Assembly (NCBI GenBank): GCA_965248235.1
Contig: CBDFIU010000002.1
Span: 186,001 to 250,000, forward strand
Source of the DNA: UBA6623 sp965248235
GTDB taxonomy: Bacteria > Acidobacteriota > Terriglobia > Bryobacterales > UBA6623
Direction of reading: 5' to 3'
DNA length: 64,000 nt
Shown here: piece after piece, positions 9,291 through 17,860 of the stretch
How the letters are laid out: every line of letters begins with the position of its first letter
Numbering within the stretch: position 1 is the stretch's first letter
Notes under the pieces: model-generated
What the model saw: only the letters and a program-made list of their open reading frames with translations
Told to the model about the DNA's origin: nothing
Database searches by the model: none
Translations under genes and position numbers: made by a program

Positions 9291-9563
9291 TCAGGAACTT
9301 GGGTCGGGGCGGTAGCCGTCGCGGTGACGGTAGGTGAGCCAGACGATGCCGCCGATGATGGCGGCGGGGGGAATCGCCAGCAGAATGATGCCCTTGTTCA
9401 GGGCTTCGATGGCGGACGCCTTTTGGTAGGAAGCCGTCTTCTTGCACATTGGGCACTGCGCCCACATCGGGCCGGCGGCAAGTATGAGGACGACCGCCAA
9501 AAGCGCGAATCGAGCCGCCCCGCCCGCCAATTTGGCCACTATCAACTTTGTGTAGGAGAGCAT
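9291..9563 (-). CDS. Small exported or membrane protein with a CPMC motif, oxidase operon
   Basis: A 90-residue protein, last gene of the oxidase operon. It has a signal-like hydrophobic segment ending in MWAQ, then CPMCKKTASYQKAS, a second helix (GIILLAIPPAAIIGGIVWL) and a short charged tail. The Cys-x-x-Cys placed right after the signal could bind copper or haem, or be redox active, on the outer face of the membrane. That is inference from motif and context. I chose the ATG at 9563 over one at 9653 because the longer form would overlap the subunit IV gene. GGAG precedes 9563. I do not know a named family. Confidence 0.7.
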   Translation of the reverse strand: MLSYTKLIVAKLAGGAARFALLAVVLILAAGPMWAQCPMCKKTASYQKASAIEALNKGIILLAIPPAAIIGGIVWLTYRHRDGYRPDPSS

Positions 9564-9586
9564 CACGGACGCTCCACGAAAAGGGC

Positions 9587-9886
9587 TTAGAGCCCGAACT
9601 CCAGAATGCGATAGCTGTCGGGGAAAAAGTACCCGACCATGATCAGCAAACAAGCCACCATCGGGACGCAGAGAAGCCAGGAAAGGGCGGGCTTATCGAA
9701 TTTCAGATGCATGAAGTAGGCCATGATCAAGGCGGTTTTCACCAGAGAAAGCCCCATCAACAGCGTGATCATCGCCACCTGCGCGAGTTGGATGTAGGCC
9801 AGCACGATCTCGATCAACGTCAGTACCAGAAGGCCAACCCAAACCTTGATAAACAGGCCGGTATGAGATTCAGAATGAGCGCTCAT
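9587..9886 (-). CDS. Cytochrome c oxidase subunit IV, prokaryotic type
   Basis: A 99-residue protein with three predicted membrane helices (IKVWVGLLVLTLIEIVLAYI, MITLLMGLSLVKTALIMAYF and LSWLLCVPMVACLLIMVGYFF) and the typical AYFMHLKF segment. This is the usual layout of the small COX4-pro subunit of caa3/aa3 oxidases. It aids assembly or stability of the complex in the cytoplasmic membrane. It sits directly after the subunit III gene, as in other bacterial oxidase operons. Confidence 0.85.
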   Translation of the reverse strand: MSAHSESHTGLFIKVWVGLLVLTLIEIVLAYIQLAQVAMITLLMGLSLVKTALIMAYFMHLKFDKPALSWLLCVPMVACLLIMVGYFFPDSYRILEFGL

Positions 9887-9931
9887 GAAAGTCTCCGAAT
9901 TTAATTTCCTTCTAACGATTCGCGGCCGCCG

Positions 9932-10558
9932 CTATACCTTCGTCGAGAGCAGGTAGACCATCGGGAAAATAAACATCCAGACCAAGTCGACGAAGTGCCA
10001 GTAAAGACCGGCCGTTTCGACGTCCTCCGAATCATACTTGCCCTTGCCGAAACCGCCCGCGACAACCCCCAAATACACCACTCCAATCGCAACGTGCGTC
10101 ATGTGCAGGCCGGTCAGGGTGAAGAACGTCGCGCCGAACAACGGCGTGCCGTAAGGGCTGCTAAAGGGCCGCAGACCCTCATGGATCAAGTGACTCCATT
10201 CATAGGAGTGCAGGACGACGAATAGGAGCCCGCCCAGCATCGTGGCCCAGATCCATTTCTTCGCGCCGGCGCGGTCTCCCTTGGCGGCGCAGTCGACACC
10301 GAAAACCATCGTCAAGCTGCTCGACAGCAGCACCAGCGTCATCACGCTCGAGAATATAATGGCCGGGAAGAAATCAAACGGCTTGGGCCAATCGTTGGCC
10401 ACCCGTACATAGCTGTAGGCCATCAACAACGCGCCAAAGGTCAACGCGTCGGAGACGATGAACAACCACATCCCCAGTTTCTTGTGGCCGACGGCGAACG
10501 GTGATCCGCCCCCCTGCCATGTTGCTTCCGCCGTCAGGTCGGCGTGTCCGTCGGACAT
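9932..10558 (-). CDS. ctaE: Cytochrome c oxidase subunit III
   Basis: A 208-residue haem-copper oxidase subunit III with five membrane helices, matching the short bacterial form. Recognisable segments are KLGMWLFIVSDALTFGALL, HSYEWSHLI, FFTLTGLHMTHVAIGVVYL and GLYWHFVDLVWMFIF. Subunit III stabilises the catalytic core and lines the oxygen path. It starts 3 bp after the stop of a second subunit III-like gene, so the two are translated as neighbours in one operon. Confidence 0.9.
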   Translation of the reverse strand: MSDGHADLTAEATWQGGGSPFAVGHKKLGMWLFIVSDALTFGALLMAYSYVRVANDWPKPFDFFPAIIFSSVMTLVLLSSSLTMVFGVDCAAKGDRAGAKKWIWATMLGGLLFVVLHSYEWSHLIHEGLRPFSSPYGTPLFGATFFTLTGLHMTHVAIGVVYLGVVAGGFGKGKYDSEDVETAGLYWHFVDLVWMFIFPMVYLLSTKV

Positions 10559-10561
10559 GCG

Positions 10562-11251
10562 TTACCTCCAAACCAATAACAGAACGAATAAATAGACCCA
10601 GAGAACGTCCATGAAGTGCCAATAGAGAGCCGCGGCTTCGACCACGGCCTCACGAGTCGCCCACAGGCGACCGCGCCAAACACACGCGGTCACGTAGGCG
10701 ACAGCAATCAGACCTCCAAACAAGTGGAGTCCGTGGGCCACCGTGAACACATAGAAGAACGAATGGCTCGGGTTGGCGGCCATATAAAGGCCTCGATCGA
10801 CCAAATCCATCCATCCGGCCCACTGGGATGCCAAAAATACGACGCCGAGCACCGCCGTCGCCGTGAGCCATTTCCTCAGATCGCCCTCGGCGGAGGCCCG
10901 TAGGGCGCGTTTGGCCTTCTCGATCGTGAAACTACTGACCAGCAGCACCGCGGTGCTGAACCACAACACCGCCGGCAAGCCGAAAGACTTCCAGTCTTCA
11001 CCCAACCCGGTTCTCACGACCATGGCGCTCGTGAAAGCCGCGAAGACCATGATGATGCCGCCGGAGCCGACCCAGACGCCGAGCTTATAGCGCTCCACGG
11101 CCATGGCCGCTGGGTCCGGTCCGCGCGACCCGCCGCCGTCGTCGTCGCCGCCCGAACCGTTGCCGCCGCCCGGACCGTCCAGGCGAGGCTCCGCGTCCTC
11201 CCGCAATGGTTCCAGGGCGGGCTTCGGCGTGGTTAGAGTAGTGGCCGCCAT
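10562..11251 (-). CDS. Second cytochrome c oxidase subunit III-like protein
   Basis: A 229-residue paralogue of subunit III. The first 60 residues are hydrophilic and rich in Gly and Asp (GGGNGSGGDDDGGG). Five helices follow, including AHGLHLFGGLIAVAYVT and the hallmark AALYWHFMDVLWVYLFVLLL. I placed the start at the ATG at 11251, which follows the ctaD stop by 5 bp. A longer upstream reading would overlap ctaD and adds no conserved sequence. Two subunit III genes in tandem are known in acidobacterial oxidase operons. Whether both enter the same complex is not known from sequence. Confidence 0.8.
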   Translation of the reverse strand: MAATTLTTPKPALEPLREDAEPRLDGPGGGNGSGGDDDGGGSRGPDPAAMAVERYKLGVWVGSGGIIMVFAAFTSAMVVRTGLGEDWKSFGLPAVLWFSTAVLLVSSFTIEKAKRALRASAEGDLRKWLTATAVLGVVFLASQWAGWMDLVDRGLYMAANPSHSFFYVFTVAHGLHLFGGLIAVAYVTACVWRGRLWATREAVVEAAALYWHFMDVLWVYLFVLLLVWR

Positions 11252-11256
11252 GGAGC

Positions 11257-13056
11257 TTACTCGCCCGACTCCCTTGCGGGCGCCGCGTCCGGCGCGTTGC
11301 ATTGCATCACGTAGTCTCGCGGCGCACCCGGCACGCTGAATTCATACGGCCCGTGATTCACGGTCGGGATTTTTCCTTCAAAGTTGTCGTGGACCGGCGG
11401 CGACGCCGTCACCCATTCGAGCGTCGTCGCTTCCCAGGGATTGTCGGAATCCACTTTCTTGCCCTTGAGCAAACTCCAGATGACATTGAACAGGAACAAG
11501 AACTGTACCGTGATCGTAATCATCGCGGCCATGGTGATGAAGTAATGGATCTCGTTCGCGCCGGCCGCGCCCAGATAGTCGACCGACGTCGTTTCCGCGT
11601 ATCGCCGCGGGTGGGCGATAATCCCCAAATAGTGCATCGGGCCGAAGATCGAATAGACGCCGATAAACGTGAGCCAGAAGTGCACCTTGCCGAGACCCTC
11701 GCTCATCATGCGCCCGGACATTTTCGGGAACCAGAACGTCACGCCCGCGAACATCCCGAAGATCGCCGCCACGCCCATGATCAGATGGAAGTGAGCGACC
11801 ACGAAGTAGGTGTCGTGGAAGAACAAGTCCACCGAAGGCTGCCCCAGAAAGATGCCGCTGATGCCGCCGGTGACGAAGATCGATACGAACCCAATTGAAT
11901 AGAGCATCGGCGTCGTGAAGAGAATCTTGCCGCCCCACAGCGTCGCGATCCAATTGAACGTCTTGATCGCCGAGGGCACCCCGATGACCATCGTCAACAC
12001 GGAGAACACAAACCCGGAATAAGGGCTCATGCCGCTGACGAACATGTGATGTCCCCAGACTACAAAGCCGAGCGCCCCGATCGCCACCATGGCGTAGACC
12101 ATCGCCTTATACCCGAATACCGGCTTGCGCGCGAAGGTCGAAAGAATGTGCGAGGTGACGCCCATTCCCGGCAGAATCGCGATATACACCTCGGGGTGGC
12201 CGAAGAACCAAAACAGATGTTGCCATAGAATCGGAGACCCGCCCGTGTGGTCGATCGGGATGTCGTTGACGACCAGGCCGCCCGGGATGAAGAAGCTCGT
12301 CCCGCCCATGCGGTCCATCAGCAGCAAAACGCCGGCCGAAAGCAGCACGCCGAAGGCCAGCAGGCCGAGGATCGCGGTAACGAACCAGGCCCATACCGTC
12401 AACGGCAAGCGCATCATCGTCAAGCCCTTGGCGCGAAGCTGCAGAGTCGTCACGATAAAGTTCAGGGCACCCAACAGCGACCCGATGCAGAAAAGTGCAA
12501 TGCTGAGAATCCACAGATCTTGCCCGTATCCGGCCATCGCCGCTTCATCGAGAGCGCTCAGCGGCGGGTAAGCCGTCCAGCCCGAGATCGGCGCGCCGCC
12601 CGCAACGAAAAACGCCGCTATGAGGGCCATGAACGAGACGAAGATCGTCCAAAACGAAAGCATGTTCAGCGTCGGGAAGGCCATGTCCGCCGCCCCGATT
12701 TGGATCGGCAAAATGTAGTTCCCGAAGCCCCCTTGCGGCGCCGTGGTGAGCACCATGAAGACCATGATCGTGCCGTGCATCGTGAGCATCGCCAAATAGA
12801 ATTCCGGCGTCATCACGCCGTCCGGCGCGCCCTCCGGGAACAGAGTCCCCAGGATCTCGATCGGCTTGTTGGGCCAAACCAGCCGCAGTCGTACCAGCAA
12901 AGATAAGCCCATGCCGAGGAAAGCGGCTACGATCGCCAAGATGATGTACTGAATCCCGATCACCTTGTGATCCAGGCTGAAAATGTATTTTGAAATGAAG
13001 CCGGTCGACTCGGGGTGCCGGTGGACTTCGACGTGTTCCGCGACTTCGGTTGCCAT
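11257..13056 (-). CDS. ctaD: Cytochrome c oxidase subunit I (haem a/a3-CuB catalytic subunit)
   Basis: The catalytic subunit reduces O2 to water and pumps protons. It is about 599 residues with 12 membrane helices. Visible motifs are MTMHGTIMVFMV (low-spin haem ligand His), FWFFGHPEVYIAILPGMG (CuB His, cross-linked Tyr and the type-A Glu), WGHHMFVSGM (the His-His CuB ligands) and VVAHFHLIMG (haem ligands). The GHPEVY form places it in type A. I prefer the ATG at 13056 (MATEVAEHVEV, AGAGA upstream) over the one at 13152, which overlaps the subunit II stop and adds 32 non-conserved residues. Confidence 0.95.
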   Translation of the reverse strand: MATEVAEHVEVHRHPESTGFISKYIFSLDHKVIGIQYIILAIVAAFLGMGLSLLVRLRLVWPNKPIEILGTLFPEGAPDGVMTPEFYLAMLTMHGTIMVFMVLTTAPQGGFGNYILPIQIGAADMAFPTLNMLSFWTIFVSFMALIAAFFVAGGAPISGWTAYPPLSALDEAAMAGYGQDLWILSIALFCIGSLLGALNFIVTTLQLRAKGLTMMRLPLTVWAWFVTAILGLLAFGVLLSAGVLLLMDRMGGTSFFIPGGLVVNDIPIDHTGGSPILWQHLFWFFGHPEVYIAILPGMGVTSHILSTFARKPVFGYKAMVYAMVAIGALGFVVWGHHMFVSGMSPYSGFVFSVLTMVIGVPSAIKTFNWIATLWGGKILFTTPMLYSIGFVSIFVTGGISGIFLGQPSVDLFFHDTYFVVAHFHLIMGVAAIFGMFAGVTFWFPKMSGRMMSEGLGKVHFWLTFIGVYSIFGPMHYLGIIAHPRRYAETTSVDYLGAAGANEIHYFITMAAMITITVQFLFLFNVIWSLLKGKKVDSDNPWEATTLEWVTASPPVHDNFEGKIPTVNHGPYEFSVPGAPRDYVMQCNAPDAAPARESGE

Positions 13057-13151
13057 AAAATCGTTCTCTCTACAAACTCTCGTATTCTTTCGAAATCTCC
13101 AGCCAAGACCCGGGCTCGACTCGCCGCCCGGTTGGTTTACCGGCCGGTTCA

Positions 13152-13967
13152 CTACTGACCGAGGAACTCAGCCTGTTCGACAAGCCAATGCTCGTAATCC
13201 TCCGCCGTCTTGACGTCGAGGAAACTACGCATCTTGTAATGTCCCAGCCCGCACAACTCCGAGCAGACAATTTCGTACGTCCCCGTTTTGTCGGGCGTGA
13301 AGCGGAGCGTGCCCGTGATGCCCGGCACCGTATCGAGCTTGATGCGCAATTCGGGCACGAAATAATTGTGCAGTACGTCCTTGCTCTTGAGCTGCAGTTC
13401 GACTTGGCGGTTGACGGGCACGGCCATACGGGGGACGATGATGTCGTCCTTACCGTCGGGATGATCGCGGTCCACGCCGAGCGCATTGCCCAACGAATCG
13501 TCGATCAACTCGATCTTGGTGGGGCCGAACTTGCCGTCCGGGCCCGGGTAGCGCATGTTCCAAACAAATTGCTGGCCGACGACCTCGACGATCAGGCGGT
13601 CTTCGTTGGGGGGCCGCGAGGCGGCTTCGGTGAAACGCGCCTCGGCCCACACCGTGTAGCCCATGAACGTCAGCCCGACGAACAACACCGTCGTCGCCGC
13701 GGTCCACAGCAACTCCCACCGCTCGTTGCCGCGGATGTGCGCGGCCGCTTTCGAGCGCTTTCCGCCAAACTTGAAAACAGCGTAGCCGAGCGCGATCTGG
13801 GCCACTAGAAAAATTACGCCCGTCACCCAGAGCGTCAAGCGGTATTGGGCGTCCACCTGCCGGGCGTGCTCGGTAATGGTGTCGGGAAGAGGCCAGGTGT
13901 CGGCGATGAAGGGATAGGCGAGGCCGAAAGCAATGATCCAGATCAGGACCGCCAAAAGCAATGACAT
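13152..13967 (-). CDS. ctaC: Cytochrome c oxidase subunit II (CuA)
   Basis: A 271-residue subunit with two N-terminal membrane helices and a periplasmic cupredoxin domain. The CuA centre is intact: His in DVLHNYFVPELR, Cys-x-x-x-Cys and the following His and Met in VCSELCGLGHYKM. The aromatic electron-entry patch is QFVWNMRYPGPDG. There is no C-terminal cytochrome c domain, so this is an aa3-type rather than caa3-type subunit and needs a separate electron donor. It is the first gene of the operon ctaC-ctaD-coxIII-coxIII-coxIV-small protein. Haem A synthase and Sco/Cox11 assembly genes are not in the window. Confidence 0.93.
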   Translation of the reverse strand: MSLLLAVLIWIIAFGLAYPFIADTWPLPDTITEHARQVDAQYRLTLWVTGVIFLVAQIALGYAVFKFGGKRSKAAAHIRGNERWELLWTAATTVLFVGLTFMGYTVWAEARFTEAASRPPNEDRLIVEVVGQQFVWNMRYPGPDGKFGPTKIELIDDSLGNALGVDRDHPDGKDDIIVPRMAVPVNRQVELQLKSKDVLHNYFVPELRIKLDTVPGITGTLRFTPDKTGTYEIVCSELCGLGHYKMRSFLDVKTAEDYEHWLVEQAEFLGQ

Positions 13968-14215
13968 AAGGAAATCCGCTCCTCGATGAGCGCCGCGGCA
14001 CGGGTGGACCGGCGCACGGCATCAAAACTATTGCAGGAGCCCTAGTTTAGCAACTCGCCACCGGTGTTTCCAAGTGATTCCGCCGGCCGAGCGAGAAAAA
14101 CCCGGCCGGCGGCGCGTTCGAGGTTTAGTTTTGCCCTCGTCGCGTGCTATCCTGCCTTCGGTCCCGGCGGTGTTCCGCCGAGGGCGCCGAACACCCTATC
14201 CGGGAGCTGATTTCC

Positions 14216-15301
14216 ATGTCGATCAACCATCGCCTTTCCGTTCAACTGCAAAACGACGAGGTCTACCTGACGCTGCTTCCCGGCGGCGGCCACATCGCCG
14301 AATTGGTATTGAAGTCCAATGCGGTCAACCCGCTGTGGATTCCTCCGTGGCCGACGATCGAACCGGCGGACTATGACCCCGCCAAACATCCTGAGTACGG
14401 CAGCGGGCCGGAGGCGCAACTGCTCTCCGGCATCGCGGGGCACAACTTGTGTTTCGACTATTTCGGGCCGCCCTCCGATGAAGAGGCTGCGACCGGGCTC
14501 ACCGTTCACGGAGAAGGCTCGCTCGTGAACTGGGAAACCGAACAAAAACGCGGTGAGCTGGTCGCCAAAGGCGAGTTCCCCCAGGCCGGCATGCGGATGG
14601 AACGCACTCTGCGGCTCGCCCCCGGAGCGCAAGGCGTCGTCGTGACTGAGACCGCCGAGAACCTGACCGACATGGACCGCGCCGTCGGCTGGACCCAACA
14701 CGCCACGCTGGGCCCGCCTTTCCTGGTCAAGGGGAAAACGGTCATGCACATGCCGGCGACGGCGTCGAAGGTGATCGAACAAGAGTTTGCCGGCGGCAAC
14801 GATCGGCTCAAAATCGCCGCCGAGTTTCAATGGCCGATGGCGCCCCTCACCGAAGGCGGCTATACGGATTTGCGCGTCACCGTAGGCAAGGACGTCTCGG
14901 GAACTTTCAGCACCCACCTAATGAGCCCCGCGCTCGAGCAGGCGTATTTCACCGCCTACAGCCCCGACGCCAAGACCGTTTTCGGTTACGTCTGGAAGCG
15001 CAGCGATTTCCCTTGGGTCGGAATCTGGGAAGAAAACCACAGCCGCACCCATGCACCGTGGAACGGCCGCGCGCTGACGCGAGGCATGGAGTTCAGCGCT
15101 TCGCCGATGCCCGAAACGCGACGTCAGATGATCGAACGGGGTTCGTTGTTCGGTGAGCGAGGTTACCGTTGGATGCCGGCGCGGTCTAAAGCGACGGTGG
15201 AATATTGCCTCTTCATCGCCGAATCCGATCGCGCGATCGAAGCGGTTACGTGGGACGGCGGAGTCATTCGAGGCGACGGAGGATTTGAAGTTCGGACTTG
15301 A
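14216..15301 (+). CDS. Aldose epimerase/mutarotase-fold protein, function unknown
   Basis: A 361-residue soluble protein with no signal peptide. The opening (VYLTLLPGGGHIAELVL) and the spacing of later segments (AGHNLCFDYFGPP, TVHGEGSLVNWE, GWTQHATLGPPFL, WVGIWEENH, ARSKATVEYCLFI) resemble galactose mutarotase-like beta-supersandwich proteins. A conserved His in TQHATLG could be catalytic. A sugar epimerase or sugar-binding role is inferred from fold only. The ATG at 14216 is chosen because GGGAGCTGATTTCC precedes it. An upstream in-frame ATG at 14144 adds a basic, non-conserved stretch. Confidence 0.7.
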   Translation: MSINHRLSVQLQNDEVYLTLLPGGGHIAELVLKSNAVNPLWIPPWPTIEPADYDPAKHPEYGSGPEAQLLSGIAGHNLCFDYFGPPSDEEAATGLTVHGEGSLVNWETEQKRGELVAKGEFPQAGMRMERTLRLAPGAQGVVVTETAENLTDMDRAVGWTQHATLGPPFLVKGKTVMHMPATASKVIEQEFAGGNDRLKIAAEFQWPMAPLTEGGYTDLRVTVGKDVSGTFSTHLMSPALEQAYFTAYSPDAKTVFGYVWKRSDFPWVGIWEENHSRTHAPWNGRALTRGMEFSASPMPETRRQMIERGSLFGERGYRWMPARSKATVEYCLFIAESDRAIEAVTWDGGVIRGDGGFEVRT

Positions 15302-15347
15302 CCCCGAGGGCCGGAGCCGGCTCCCGCGAGCCTCGGGTTATCGAGTC

Positions 15348-16805
15348 TTAGTCCGGCTTCCGATCCGGGTTGAGCGTAGGCGGTTCTCGGCGGCCCGAGC
15401 CCGGCCCGCGCCAGGGACCCCGTTGCACTTCAAGTTTGATTCGTTTTTTGAAGTTCAGGAAGGGCTTCTGGGGTTCGGGAGGGTTTTCGAATCGCAAGAT
15501 CCCGCCCCGGCCCGGTTCATAGACTTCGAAACCTTTTTTGCCGATCTTGGCCCTTACGGGCTGTTGATCTCCCAGACCCACCACGAAAATGCGTTCGCTC
15601 TCGGGGGCCTTGAACTTGATCGACATCGGTACGCTCCCGAAGACGACAATCGTCCCGGCGAGGCCCAAAGGCGCTTGGTGGTCTTGCGGACGCACCACGT
15701 AACGCTTGCCGTCGGCGAAAATCTGGAGCTCTCCGTTGAGGTAGCCCAACCACGGGTCGCTCTCTTCCCAACCTCCGCGCACGAATAGGCGGCCGCGCAA
15801 TTTGTCGTGCGTGAACAGGGGCGAGGAAGAATAGCTGAACCCGGGCAGGTAGGGGTTCACACAGAGAAACTCGTAGGGCGCGCCCAGCGGCGTCTTGAGG
15901 ATAAAGGCGTCGTGGCGCAGCCAGCCTTGCAGGAAGCGGTATTCCTCCCAACTCACGTTGTAGGCCACCAACAACATCTCACCGATGCGCCGCAATGTGC
16001 TTTCGCGAGCCGGGTCGAAATCCTGAGTCGAACGAGCCGCCGGATCGCGGAACACACCCTCGGCTGTTTCGATCGGTTGGGGGTAGTAGCCGAGCATCAG
16101 ATTACGCGGCAGTGTTCGGAAGGCTTCGCGAGTGTCATTCCACAGGTCGATTTCCAGGTTGCGGCGAATCACATGGCAGATCTCCATCACGGCGATGATT
16201 TCGTAACCGCGGTCGAGAAGTTCTCCGCGCCGCAGGGCGGGCGCAATCCACTTCTCCCAGTGGCGCTCCATGAAGTTGGCGAGAAGGGCTTCGGAGCCTT
16301 CCCAATGCCCCGCCGCCGCGGCGGCGGCCAACACGGCGCCGCGGACGCTGTCGATCCCGGGATTGGGGGCATTCAACAAAGGCCCTGCTCCCTCGCCGAG
16401 CGCTTGCGCTGTCGCCGTCTTCTCTTCGTCGCTGAATAACTCGTGGCACCAGTCCAAGACCAGCGCGGCGAGGCGGAGGCTTTCGGGCTCTTTCAGCGCG
16501 CCCGCGCGAGCGCTCTCAAGCGCCCACTGGACGGCTTGTCGGCCCGCCGCTTCGTCGTTGAGGACCTGAAATTGAAGGGCACGGACCAGCGGCTCTTCGG
16601 GGAATTGCGCGCCGTCGTCGATCAGCGTCTTGAGCTGTCGCCAACGGGCCGATTGCCGCTCGGCGTCTTTACGAAGCCTGTCAATCCGCTGTGAGTTGAT
16701 TAAGAGGCGAGGATGCTCTTCGTAGATGCGATAGTCGGCTTGCGGCCGCGCCGGCACCGGCAGGAGGAACAACAACGTCGTAATAATCAGGGCAAACCGT
16801 AGCAT
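15348..16805 (-). CDS. Secreted heparinase II/III-like (helical toroid) protein, putative
   Basis: A 485-residue exported protein. Its signal is MLRFALIITTLLFLLPVPARPQA, written here as MLRFALIITT then LLFLLPVPARPQA. An all-helical N-terminal half follows (HPRLLINSQRIDRLRKDAE, LDWCHELFSDEEK, GYEIIAVMEICHVIRRN) and then a beta-rich C-terminal half. This layout resembles polysaccharide lyases of the heparinase/alginate lyase type, where HPRLL openings are common. I could not locate a convincing catalytic Tyr/His/Asn set, so lyase activity is unproven. The start at 16805 is the only one giving a proper signal peptide. It converges with the mutarotase-like gene, 46 bp away. Confidence 0.6.
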   Translation of the reverse strand: MLRFALIITTLLFLLPVPARPQADYRIYEEHPRLLINSQRIDRLRKDAERQSARWRQLKTLIDDGAQFPEEPLVRALQFQVLNDEAAGRQAVQWALESARAGALKEPESLRLAALVLDWCHELFSDEEKTATAQALGEGAGPLLNAPNPGIDSVRGAVLAAAAAAGHWEGSEALLANFMERHWEKWIAPALRRGELLDRGYEIIAVMEICHVIRRNLEIDLWNDTREAFRTLPRNLMLGYYPQPIETAEGVFRDPAARSTQDFDPARESTLRRIGEMLLVAYNVSWEEYRFLQGWLRHDAFILKTPLGAPYEFLCVNPYLPGFSYSSSPLFTHDKLRGRLFVRGGWEESDPWLGYLNGELQIFADGKRYVVRPQDHQAPLGLAGTIVVFGSVPMSIKFKAPESERIFVVGLGDQQPVRAKIGKKGFEVYEPGRGGILRFENPPEPQKPFLNFKKRIKLEVQRGPWRGPGSGRREPPTLNPDRKPD

Positions 16806-17035
16806 CTCGAAGCCCGTGGGTCGGGGACCGCGAGCAGCCCCCATTGTTTCATAGCGCCGCGGGAAACCGTACCCCGAGCGTGTGGGACATAACCACACGA
16901 GAGCAAGCCAAGCTCCCCGCCGGTTCACCCGTGGTGTGATGGGCTCTCATCCGTTCGCATTCCACAGCGTCAAGACCCGCCGGCCTTTGTCGAGGCGGCT
17001 CTTCCCGGTCGGGCTCCATCTAATCCAGACCGGCC

Positions 17036-17860
17036 CTACCGGTCAACCAACTCCCCTGCCCTAACGGGAATCCAGCACCGGCGGCTGTCCGGCAATTCAA
17101 CGAGACGCCATCCACCCCGCTCTTCCAATGCGAGAAACTCGGTCCCGGCATGAAGCGGTTCCTTGAAACTCGGCTCATACGACTCGCCGTCGCCTTTGCG
17201 GGCCACTACGTCGTGCGCCAAAACCACCCCCGGTGATTCCTGCGACTGCCGGTACGCGTCAACGAGCAGCGATCCGAGGAATAATACCGCCGTCGCGCCT
17301 GCCCCAATGAGCAGCGCCCGTGGGCCGGCATCCGGCCGAAACAGTCGCCACGCCGCGAACAACCAAAATATCAGCGCCGCCGAAGCGAAGATCGCCGTGC
17401 GAACACGCGTTGAGAAATCGTAGTGCCAAAACAGCAACGTCCGCAGAACACGATCCTGCTCGGTGCGCTCAAAGGTGTCGAGCCGATTGGCGCGGGCGGC
17501 GCTCAGATTTTGTTGCAGGTTGAGGTCATGCGGAATCCCCAGCCGGGCGCGGCGATAGTTGAGTAACGCTCGCCCGACGTCATTCGCACGAAAGTAAGCA
17601 TTGCCAAGGTTGTAATAAAGCTTGCCGTTGCGAACGGCCCCCTCGTCAACCAGCCGCTCAAATCGCAAAGCCGCCCGCCGGTAGAGATCCTCGGCCGCGA
17701 TCGGGTTCCGAGCCGCCACTTCATTGGCCTCCCGGAAAAGCCCGTTCGCTTCGGAAAACACCGTCCGCAGTTCGCTGTCGCTCATAGCGGCCGGCAGTGA
17801 TGCGACCGACAAAACGCACAGAACCCCGAGCGAGGTTCCTCTGATCAAGGCCCGCTTCAT
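17036..17860 (-). CDS. batE: BatE-like TPR and SH3 protein (aerotolerance operon)
   Basis: A 274-residue protein. A signal peptide (to about residue 25) precedes TPR units (KLYYNLGNAYFRANDVGRAL). Two membrane helices around residues 130-190 flank RLFRPDAGPR. A C-terminal SH3-like domain ends GGWRLVELPDSRRCWIPV. This is the standard BatE architecture. Bat proteins form an envelope complex linked to stress or oxygen tolerance in Bacteroides and Leptospira; the biochemical role is unresolved. It overlaps the batD stop by 4 bp (ATGA), so it is translationally coupled. It is the last gene of the operon; the 230 bp after it hold nothing I recognise. Confidence 0.8.
   Translation of the reverse strand: MKRALIRGTSLGVLCVLSVASLPAAMSDSELRTVFSEANGLFREANEVAARNPIAAEDLYRRAALRFERLVDEGAVRNGKLYYNLGNAYFRANDVGRALLNYRRARLGIPHDLNLQQNLSAARANRLDTFERTEQDRVLRTLLFWHYDFSTRVRTAIFASAALIFWLFAAWRLFRPDAGPRALLIGAGATAVLFLGSLLVDAYRQSQESPGVVLAHDVVARKGDGESYEPSFKEPLHAGTEFLALEERGGWRLVELPDSRRCWIPVRAGELVDR

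Noticed and set aside
12247..12906. Long open frame antisense to ctaD
   Set aside because: Arg/His/Gln-rich composition typical of the complement of a GC-rich membrane protein gene; ctaD is certain.
14144..14215. Longer N-terminus of the mutarotase-like protein
   Set aside because: Added residues are basic and non-conserved; GGGAG sits right before the ATG at 14216.
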